NCBI GenBank assembly: GCA_036381195.1
Contig: DASVDH010000086.1
Coordinates: 1-43,292, forward strand
Length of the DNA: 43,292 nucleotides
DNA from: RSA9 sp036381195
GTDB taxonomy: Bacteria; Gemmatimonadota; Gemmatimonadetes; Longimicrobiales; RSA9
Direction: 5' to 3'
Numbering within the stretch: the stretch's first letter is position 1; each line of letters begins with the position of its first letter. The notes below the pieces were generated by a model. It did no database searches and was not told the DNA's origin. It saw nothing but the letters and a program-made list of their open reading frames with translations. Shown here in pieces: positions 31,754 to 38,924 of this stretch. Both the position numbers and the translations under genes were made by a program.

Positions 31754-34528
31754 CTACCCCGCCGGCTCGTCCCTGACCATGGCCTGGAGCTCCGCCAGCA
31801 GGTTCATGGCCTGGAGCGGGGTGAGAAACTCGATCTGGAGGCGGCGCAGCCGCCCGAGCGCCGGGTGCTCGCCCTGGAAGAGCGAGAGCTGCTCGCGCGA
31901 CGACCGCTCCTTCCTGCCGCGCGCTTCAGGCGCGCGCGCGGCGACCGCGTGCGCGCCCTCGAGCTCGTGCAGGATCTCGCGTGCGCGCTCCACCACCGCC
32001 GCCGGCAGGCCCGCCAGCCGCCCGACCTGGATGCCGTACGAGCGATCCGCGCCGCCGGGCTCGAGCCGGCGCAAGAACACCACCTCGTCACCGACCTCCC
32101 GCACCGCGACGTTGCAGTTGAACAGCGCAGGTAGCGTCTCCGAGAGCTGGGTCAGCTCGTGGTAGTGCGTGGCGAAGATCGTCTTGGCGCCGATGAGCTC
32201 GTGCAGGTACTCGGTCACGGCCCAGGCGATGCTCACGCCGTCGTAGGTGGCGGTGCCACGGCCGATCTCGTCGAGCAGCACCAGCGATCGCCGCGTCGCC
32301 CCGTTCAGGATCGCCGCGGTCTCGCTCATCTCGACCATGAACGTGGACTGGCCGTGCACCAGGTTGTCCGATGCGCCGACGCGCGTGAAGATGCGGTCCG
32401 CCACGGGCAGCCGCGCCGATTGCGCGGGGACGAACGAGCCGATCTGCGCCATGAGCTGGATCAGCCCGACCTGACGGAGCAGCGTGCTCTTGCCCGCCAT
32501 GTTCGGGCCGGTGAGGACCATGATGCGCGCGTCCTCATCCAGCACGACGTCGTTGGGGATGAACTCCTCGCGCGGCATCATCGTCTCGACGACGGGGTGC
32601 CGCCCGCCGCGGACCTCGAGCCGGTAGCCCGTGTGCACCTCGGGCCGCACGTAGCCCCGGCGCTCCGCGACGTGCGCGAGCGCCGCCAGCACGTCCAGCG
32701 TGGCGACGCGCTCGGCCGCGTTCTGGAGGCGCGCCACGTGGGCGGCGACCTCGCGGCGCAGCTCCGCGAACAGGCGGGCCTCCAGCTCGGCGATGCGCTC
32801 CTCCGCGCCGAGGACCTTCGCCTCCCACTCCTTGAGCTCCGCGGTCACGTAGCGCTCGGCGTTGGCCAGCGTTTGCCGGCGCTCGTAGTCGGGCGGCACG
32901 CGGTCGAGGTTCGCGCGCGTCACCTCCAGGTAGTAACCGAAGACCTTGTTGTAGCCGACCTTGAGCGAGCCGATCCCCGTGCGCTGGCGCTCGCGCGCCT
33001 GCAGCGAGGCGATGAACTCCTTGCCGCCGTCCCGCGCGTCCCTCAGCTCGTCCAGCTCCGCATCGTAGCCCTCGCGGATGATGCCGCCCTCGGCCAGCGT
33101 GGCGGGCGGGTCGTCCGCGAGCGCCCGCTCGATCGTGGCGCGCACGTCCTCCAGGCAGTCGAGCCCGCCGGCGAGCGCGGTGAGGAGCGGGCCGGCGGAC
33201 CGGGCGAGCCCGCCGGCCGCGGGCCCGGCCGGCGCCTCCGGCGGCGCGGGGGCGCCGGCCGTCTCGAGCGCGAGGCCGTCCGCGGCCGCGTGGCGCGACA
33301 CCGCCTCGCGGAGCCGCGGCAGCACCGCCAGGGAGGCGCCGAGCGCGCGCAGCTCGCGCGGGGTGATGCGCGCGGCGGCGACCTTGCCCGCGAGCCGCTC
33401 GAGGTCGCGGACCTGCCCGAGCTCGGCGCGCAGCTCGCGCCGGAGCGGCGCGTGCTCGACGAGCGCGGCCACGGCGGCCTGGCGCCGCCAGATCTCCTCG
33501 GGGACGAGCAGCGGCGCGAGCAGCCAGCGCCGCAGCATGCGCGCGCCCATCGCCGTGACGGTCTCGTCCAGCACGTCAAGCAGTGTGGCGGCGCGCGCGC
33601 CGCGCCCCGCCAGGTCCGGCCGCAGCGGCTCGACCAGCTCGAGGTTGCGGCGGGTCATGGCGTCCAGCGCCATCGTGCGCCCAGGCCGCTCGATGCGCGG
33701 CGGCTTGAGGTGCGTGATGCCCGCGGGCTGGACCTCCGCGACGTACGCGACGAGCGCGCCGAGCGCCATGAGCAGCCCGTCGTCGCCCTCCTGGAACCCG
33801 AGCCCCTCGAGCGTGTGCACGCGGAAGCGGCGGCGCAGCTCCTCTTCCGCCACGGCGCGGTCGAAGAGCCAGTCGGGCCGGGTGGTGACGAAGGCGCCCG
33901 CGGCCTCGGGCACCGTGCGTCCCTCCCAGCTCGCGGGGAGCAGCAGCTCTGCGGGCTCGAAGCGCGCGAGCTCGGCCTCGAGCGCCCCCGGCTCGACGTG
34001 GAGCGCGACCAGCTCGCCCGTCGAGATGTCCGCCACGGCCAGGGCGAGGACCTCCTCGCCCCCGGACGAGGACCCCGCCCCGCCACGCGCGCCCTCGCCC
34101 TCGCCCTGGCCCCCGCCCAACGATGCCAGACAGAGCGCCGCCACATAGTTGTTGCGCCGCTCCGCGAGCAGCGCATCCGCGAGCACGACGCCCGGCGTGA
34201 CGGTCTCGACGACCTCGCGCCGCACGATGCCCTTCGCCTCCGCCGGGTCCTCGACCTGCTCGCAGATGGCGACGCGCCGGCCGAGCCGCAGCAGGCGCTG
34301 CACGTACTCGTCGCGTGCACGCGCCGGGACGCCGGCCAGCGGCACGTCCGCCGCGCCGCCGTTGTTGCGGGCGGTGAGCGTGAGGCCCAGCAGGCGCGCG
34401 CCCTCCTCCGCATCCTCGAAGAACATCTCGTAGAAGTCGCCGACGCGGAAGAACAGGATGGCATCCGGGTGGCGCGCCTTGGCCTCGCGCCACTGTTGCA
34501 TGAGCGGGGTGTCGTCCTGCTTCGGCAT
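31754..34528 (-). CDS. mutS: DNA mismatch repair protein MutS
   Basis: A 924-residue MutS1, which binds mismatches and recruits MutL. The mismatch-binding wedge is RVGDFYEMFFEDA (F32, E34). ATPase motifs: TGPNMAGKSTLLRQ (674-682), SASDNL-type signature GASDNLVHGQSTFMVEM, LVLLDEIGRGTATYDG and FATHYHELTQL. A C-terminal tail with EQLSLFQGEHP may be a beta-clamp-binding motif. It is about 70 residues longer than E. coli MutS, largely from two low-complexity inserts: residues about 137-158 (GGGQGEGEGARGGAGSSSGG), encoded by a CCCTCG-type hexamer array at 34081-34118, and about 425-440 (APAPPEAPAGPAAGG). It is the first gene of a minus-strand run. Confidence 0.96.
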   Translation of the reverse strand: MPKQDDTPLMQQWREAKARHPDAILFFRVGDFYEMFFEDAEEGARLLGLTLTARNNGGAADVPLAGVPARARDEYVQRLLRLGRRVAICEQVEDPAEAKGIVRREVVETVTPGVVLADALLAERRNNYVAALCLASLGGGQGEGEGARGGAGSSSGGEEVLALAVADISTGELVALHVEPGALEAELARFEPAELLLPASWEGRTVPEAAGAFVTTRPDWLFDRAVAEEELRRRFRVHTLEGLGFQEGDDGLLMALGALVAYVAEVQPAGITHLKPPRIERPGRTMALDAMTRRNLELVEPLRPDLAGRGARAATLLDVLDETVTAMGARMLRRWLLAPLLVPEEIWRRQAAVAALVEHAPLRRELRAELGQVRDLERLAGKVAAARITPRELRALGASLAVLPRLREAVSRHAAADGLALETAGAPAPPEAPAGPAAGGLARSAGPLLTALAGGLDCLEDVRATIERALADDPPATLAEGGIIREGYDAELDELRDARDGGKEFIASLQARERQRTGIGSLKVGYNKVFGYYLEVTRANLDRVPPDYERRQTLANAERYVTAELKEWEAKVLGAEERIAELEARLFAELRREVAAHVARLQNAAERVATLDVLAALAHVAERRGYVRPEVHTGYRLEVRGGRHPVVETMMPREEFIPNDVVLDEDARIMVLTGPNMAGKSTLLRQVGLIQLMAQIGSFVPAQSARLPVADRIFTRVGASDNLVHGQSTFMVEMSETAAILNGATRRSLVLLDEIGRGTATYDGVSIAWAVTEYLHELIGAKTIFATHYHELTQLSETLPALFNCNVAVREVGDEVVFLRRLEPGGADRSYGIQVGRLAGLPAAVVERAREILHELEGAHAVAARAPEARGRKERSSREQLSLFQGEHPALGRLRRLQIEFLTPLQAMNLLAELQAMVRDEPAG
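34081..34118. repeat. GGCGAGGG-type hexamer array inside mutS
   Basis: Plus-strand GCGCCCTCGCCCTCGCCC followed by TGGCCCCCGCCC, closely matching the intergenic copies at 4361-4387, 5481-5509, 20011-20026 and 24933-24960. It is read in frame as the Gly/Glu-rich insert of MutS. Confidence 0.75.
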
Positions 34529-34817
34529 TCGCGGACTGCTGGGAGCGAGGTGACCTGCGCCGGGCCGCCGACGATGGGCGACGATGGGCTACGATAGCGC
34601 GCCCGCTGCCCCCGGGCAACCGAGGCGCGTCCGGCGGCGCGCGCGTCCGTGCGGGTGGGCCCTGCGGCTGCGGCCGGCGGTCGCGCAGGGTGCAGCGCGG
34701 CCGCCGTGATGGACGGCGCAACGTCCTGCCCGCCGCAGCGGTGCTGGTCCGCTCCGTGCGCCGCATCGTCTCGTCGGGCGCTTGCGCGCCCGCGGATCCT
34801 GCGGCGGAGGAGGGAGC
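34529..34817. promoter_or_regulatory. Divergent region with mutS promoter
   Basis: Minus-strand TTGCCC (34614-34619), 17 bp, TATCGT (34591-34596) is a good mutS promoter candidate. Next to it the plus strand has a decamer repeat GACGATGGGC twice followed by TACGATAGCG (34570-34599). The SDR gene on the other side has GGAGGAGGGAGC before its ATG but no clear promoter. No gene is seen here. Confidence 0.5.
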
Positions 34818-35906
34818 ATGGTGGTGGATCGGTCCGAGGGTGTCCGGGTCGGGCGCGCGGTCCGGCTGGCCGCGGCGGCGGCGCTCGCCTACGGCGCGTG
34901 GCGCGCGCTGGCGCGGCCGGCCGGCGCGCTGGCGGGCGAGGTCGCGCTGATCACGGGCGGCTCGCGGGGGCTCGGGCTGCTGATCGCGCGGGAACTTGCG
35001 CGCCAGGGCTGTCGCATCGCGATCTGCGCGCGGGACGAGCGCGAGCTCGCCCGCGCGCGTGAGGACCTGGAGCGCCGCGGCGCGGAGGTGGCCGCGTACC
35101 GGTGCGACGTCACGCAGCGCGAGCAGGTCGACGCGCTCGTGCGCCACGTGACCGACCGGTTCGGCCGCGTGGACATCCTGGTCAACAACGCGAGCATCAT
35201 CCAGGTCGGGCCGGTCGAGTGCATGACGGTCAGGGACTTCGAGCAGGCGATGGCGGTGAACTTCTGGGGCACCGTCTACGCCACGCTCGCGGTGCTGCCG
35301 CAGATGCGGCGCCGAGGCAGCGGACGGATCGCGAACATCACGTCCATCGGCGGCGTGGTCGCGGTGCCTCACCTGCTCCCGTACGACGCGGCGAAGTTCG
35401 CCGCCCGCGGCTTCTCCGAAGGCCTGCATTCCGAGCTGAGCGGCACGGGCATCACCGTCACGACGATCGTGCCGGGCCTCATGCGCACGGGCTCGCCCGT
35501 CAACGCGTTCTTCAAGGGCGACGCGGCGAAGGAGTATACCTGGTTCAGTCTGGGGGACGCGACGCCGCTGACGGCGATGAGCGCGGGGCGCGCGGCGCGG
35601 CGCATCGTCGAGGCGATCCGGCGCGGCGAGGCGGAGGTCACGCTGTCCTGGCAGGCGCGGCTGCTGGGTCTGATCCACGACCTGTTCCCGGGAGCGACGG
35701 CAAAGCTGCTCGGCCGGGTGAGCCGCGCGCTCCCCTCGGGCGAGCGTGGGACGGAGCGGAACGTGCGCGGCATGCGGCTCGCCACCGCGCTCTCGCCCTC
35801 GCCGCTCACGGCGCTGATGAACCGGGCGGCACGGCGCAACAACCAGTTCGGCGGGGCGGCGGAACCGGCGCCGGACCACGCGCGCAAGCTCGGGCTCGCG
35901 GCGTGA
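34818..35906 (+). CDS. Short-chain dehydrogenase/reductase
   Basis: A 362-residue SDR with an N-terminal hydrophobic segment (AVRLAAAAALAYGAWRAL) that may anchor it. Rossmann motif ALITGGSRGLG (46-53), DVT at 97-99, NNAS (123-126) and the triad S176, Y189, K193 (PYDAAKFAARGF). A C-terminal extension of about 80 residues (ALPSGERGTERNVRGMRLAT) exceeds the classical 250-residue SDR. It reduces or oxidises an unknown carbonyl/alcohol with NAD(P). The start ATG 34818 follows a strong purine-rich site. Confidence 0.88.
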   Translation: MVVDRSEGVRVGRAVRLAAAAALAYGAWRALARPAGALAGEVALITGGSRGLGLLIARELARQGCRIAICARDERELARAREDLERRGAEVAAYRCDVTQREQVDALVRHVTDRFGRVDILVNNASIIQVGPVECMTVRDFEQAMAVNFWGTVYATLAVLPQMRRRGSGRIANITSIGGVVAVPHLLPYDAAKFAARGFSEGLHSELSGTGITVTTIVPGLMRTGSPVNAFFKGDAAKEYTWFSLGDATPLTAMSAGRAARRIVEAIRRGEAEVTLSWQARLLGLIHDLFPGATAKLLGRVSRALPSGERGTERNVRGMRLATALSPSPLTALMNRAARRNNQFGGAAEPAPDHARKLGLAA

Positions 35907-36050
35907 CCGCTGCCCGGTGGGGCGGTGCAGGCGGGCTGGCGCCAGCCACGGCGGCCGTGCTCGGACCCGCGGCGGCGGCGCGCGTGCGGCGGCCGGGCCG
36001 CGGCGCGGCGGGCCGCCGCGTGGTTTGATTGTTGCACGGTCGATGAGGCC

Positions 36051-38543
36051 GTGAGTGCGAAGCGCCTGCCCCCCGATGCCCTGCACCGCCCTGCCGACGT
36101 GGCGGCGCTCGGCTTCGCCACGACGGCGGAGGTCGAGCCGCTCGACCAGATCGTCGGCCAGGACCGCCCGCTCGAGGCCCTGGCGTTCGGCCTCGACGTG
36201 GACTCCGCCGGCTTCAACATCTTCGTCGTGGGCGATGAGGGCACGGGGCGCCGCGCGGCGGCGCTGGAGGCCGTGCGGCGGCACGCGGCGGGGCGGCCGG
36301 TGCCGGACGATCTCTGCTACGTGAACGACTTCGCGGACCCGCGCCGCCCGCGCCTGCTGCGCATGCCGCCGGGCACGGCGCGCCGGCTCGCGGAGGACAT
36401 GGAGCGCCTCGCCGCCCAGCTCGCCGCGGAGCTGCCGCGCGTCTTCGGGAGCGACGAGTATCGCGCGCAGCGCAGCGCGATCGTGCAGCAGCTCGAGGAG
36501 CGGCGCAGGGAGCTGTTCGCGCGCGCGGAAGAGACGGCGGAGCAGCACGACCTGGCGATCGTGCAGACGCCGCAGGGCATCATGCTGGTCCCGCGCCGGG
36601 CCGGGCGGCTCCTCACGGAGGAGCAGTTGAGCGCCCTGCCGGCCGAGCAGCGCGAGGAGTACGAGGGCGCGCGCCGCGAGATCGAGGCGATGTTCGAGGA
36701 GGCGCTGCCGAAGCTCGCGGAGGCCATGACGGCCGCGCAGCAGGCGGTCCGGGAGCTGAACCGGAGGACGGCGGGCAGCGCCGCGGCCCACCTCTTCCGC
36801 CTCCTGCGCTCCCGCTACAAGGCGTTGCCGCAGGTCATCGCCTTCCTGGATGCCGCCGAGGGCGACCTGCTCGAGCTGATCGGGAAGCTCACGATCGGCG
36901 CGGAGGCCGAGCCGCCCGCGCTGGCCGAGGCCATGGCGACCGAGGAGTTCAGGCGGCGCTACATGGTGAACGTGCTGGTCGCGCACGACCAGGCGGACGG
37001 CGGCGCGCCCGTCATCGTCGAGCCCAACCCGAGCTTCTCGCGGCTCAACGGCCGCATCGAGCATCGCGTGGTGCAGGGCGCGCTCGTCACGGATTTCCTG
37101 ATGATCCGTGCGGGAGCGCTGCTCGCGGCGAACGGCGGCTACCTCATCGCGGACGCGCTGGAGGTGCTGCGCCGCCCGCTCGCATGGGACGCGCTCAAGC
37201 GCGCGCTGCGCCAGGGCGAAGTCCGGATCGAGGAGCCGGCGGCGGAGCTCGGGATCGTCAGCACGGTGTCCCTGGAGCCAGAGCCCATCCCGCTGGACGT
37301 GAAGGTGGTGCTGATCGGCCCATCCATCCTGTACGCGCTGCTGTCCGCACTGGACCCGGACTTCGACCGGATCTTCAAGGTCAAAGCAGACTTCTCGCCG
37401 ACGCTGACGCGCACGCCGGAGGCGGAGCGGCAGTACGCGCGCTTCATCGCCGCGCGCTGCCAGGCGGAGGGCCTGCCGCCCTTCGACGCCGACGCGGTCG
37501 GCGCGACGATCGAGTACGCGTCCCGGCTGGCGGGCGACCAGACGAGGCTGACGGCCCAGCTCAGCGTCCTGGCGGACCTGGTGCGGGAGGCCGCGTTCCG
37601 GGCAGGGGCCAACGGCGCTGGCCGTGCCGCCGCTGCGCGGGGCCGCGCCGCGGCGGAGGGCGGACCGGCCGCGGATGGCGCGGCGGCGGGGCCCGTGTCG
37701 GCGGCGCGGCCGGTCACCCGCGAGGCCGTGGAGGCCGCGATCGCGGCGCGCATCCGGCGCGCGAACCGGCTGGAGGAGGAGCTCCACCGCCTCATCGAGG
37801 CGGGGACGCTGCTGGTCTCGACGCGGGGCGAGGCGGTCGGCCAGGCGAACGGCCTGTCGGTCATCGATGTGGGCGGCTACTCCTTCGCCCGGCCGGTGCG
37901 CGTCAGCGCGTCCGTGGCGCTGGGCGCCCGCGGGGTGGTGGACATCGAGCGCGAGTCCACGCTGGGCGGCCCGATCCACAGCAAGGCGGTGCTCATCCTC
38001 GGCGGGTACCTCAACCGGCGTTACGGCCGGGAGCGCCCGCTCGCCCTCACCGCGACGCTCGCGTTCGAGCAGGTCTACGAGGCCGTGGAGGGCGACAGCG
38101 CCAGTCTGGCCGAGCTGATGGCGTTGCTGTCCGCGATCTCGATGCTGCCGCTGCGGCAGGACCTGGCCCTCACCGGCTCGGTGGACCAGCTCGGCAACGC
38201 GCAGCCCGTCGGCGGCGTGCTCCAGAAGGTCGAAGGCTTCTTCAACACCTGCCGGATCCAGGGCTTCACCGGCGAACAGGGCGTGATCGTGCCGGCCCGG
38301 AACGCGCGCCATCTCGTGCTGCGCGCCGAGGTCGTCGAGGCGGTGAAGCGCGGGGAGTTCCACATCCACACGGTGGACCACGTGGATGACGCGCTCGAGC
38401 TGCTCTTCCGCCGGCCGGCCGCGGAGGTTCACGAGGCGGTCGCAGCGCGGCTCCAGGACTTCGTGCAGGCCTGGCTGCGGCTCCGGGCGGAAGCCGGCGG
38501 AGGCCTCGCTCCGCTGCCGCCGATCGACCGTCGCGCGGCGTAG
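36051..38543 (+). CDS. Lon-like ATP-dependent protease (AAA_32 type)
   Basis: An 830-residue Lon-related protease of the AAA_32/Lon_C family. An N-terminal nucleotide-binding region has IVGQDRPLEALAFGL and FVVGDEGTGRRAAALEAV, a Walker A with Arg in place of Lys as is common in the family; a long coiled-coil insert follows (about 100-250). The Lon protease domain has EGDSASLAELMALLSAI with S683 and GGVLQKVEGFF with K726, the 43-residue spacing of the Lon dyad. A low-complexity Ala/Gly linker (GRAAAARGRAAAEGGPAADG) precedes it. The start is taken as GTG 36051, since the upstream ATG 36043 is out of frame. Substrates are unknown. Confidence 0.86.
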   Translation: MSAKRLPPDALHRPADVAALGFATTAEVEPLDQIVGQDRPLEALAFGLDVDSAGFNIFVVGDEGTGRRAAALEAVRRHAAGRPVPDDLCYVNDFADPRRPRLLRMPPGTARRLAEDMERLAAQLAAELPRVFGSDEYRAQRSAIVQQLEERRRELFARAEETAEQHDLAIVQTPQGIMLVPRRAGRLLTEEQLSALPAEQREEYEGARREIEAMFEEALPKLAEAMTAAQQAVRELNRRTAGSAAAHLFRLLRSRYKALPQVIAFLDAAEGDLLELIGKLTIGAEAEPPALAEAMATEEFRRRYMVNVLVAHDQADGGAPVIVEPNPSFSRLNGRIEHRVVQGALVTDFLMIRAGALLAANGGYLIADALEVLRRPLAWDALKRALRQGEVRIEEPAAELGIVSTVSLEPEPIPLDVKVVLIGPSILYALLSALDPDFDRIFKVKADFSPTLTRTPEAERQYARFIAARCQAEGLPPFDADAVGATIEYASRLAGDQTRLTAQLSVLADLVREAAFRAGANGAGRAAAARGRAAAEGGPAADGAAAGPVSAARPVTREAVEAAIAARIRRANRLEEELHRLIEAGTLLVSTRGEAVGQANGLSVIDVGGYSFARPVRVSASVALGARGVVDIERESTLGGPIHSKAVLILGGYLNRRYGRERPLALTATLAFEQVYEAVEGDSASLAELMALLSAISMLPLRQDLALTGSVDQLGNAQPVGGVLQKVEGFFNTCRIQGFTGEQGVIVPARNARHLVLRAEVVEAVKRGEFHIHTVDHVDDALELLFRRPAAEVHEAVAARLQDFVQAWLRLRAEAGGGLAPLPPIDRRAA

Positions 38544-38549
38544 CCGCGG

Positions 38550-38657
38550 CGCGCCCCCTCACGACGAGCATGCGACCGCGCCCCCTCAGGGCGGGCATGC
38601 GGACCGCGCCCCCTCACGGCGGGCGTGCAACGCACCCCCTCACGGCCGGCGTGCGGC
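38550..38657. repeat. Four tandem copies of a 27-28-bp unit
   Basis: Units start at 38550, 38577, 38605 and 38632; each has the core GCCCCCTCACGGCGGGCATGC with small changes (for example CCCCCTCAGGGCGGGCATGC and CCCCCTCACGGCCGGCGTGC). The last copy begins GCACCCCC instead of CGCGCCCC. It starts six bases after the Lon-like stop. Confidence 0.85.
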
Positions 38658-38734
38658 CCGCAGAGTCGCCGGCGCCGCCGACCGCCGGCCTGCTGCACAG
38701 CGCTTCGGCGCCGGCTTCCGGGGCGCCGGCGCGG

Positions 38735-38763
38735 CTGGACTTCACGGTGGCGCCTGTTATCTT
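38735..38763 (+). promoter_or_regulatory. sucA promoter
   Basis: CTGGAC (38735-38740), 17 bp, TATCTT (38758-38763). The layout matches the promoter of the M49-like gene. Predicted leader about 155 nt. Confidence 0.55.
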
Positions 38764-38924
38764 TTCGCGGCCCTCCGGGGTCGCCCGCCAGCGCCGCTGC
38801 TGGCGAACGGGCCGCCTGATTCCCCGCCATCGACGCGCTGCGCGCGCAGAGAACCGGCCCCGGAGCGGGGGGTACTGGATGCGTTGAGCGAGGCAGGGAT
38901 GCGGGGCGGCGCTAGAGGAGCGAA

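Larger units (their letters stand above)
38544..38924. other. Intergenic region between Lon-like protease and sucA
   Basis: The 381-bp gap holds a four-unit tandem repeat directly after the protease stop, then the sucA promoter and a leader of about 155 nt with a short CCCCGGAGCGGGG hairpin near 38860. No gene is seen. Confidence 0.5.

Noticed and set aside
33576..38432. A 1618-codon minus-strand open frame
   Set aside because: It lies opposite the SDR and Lon-like genes and runs into mutS in a wrong frame; composition is typical of antisense GC-rich frames.
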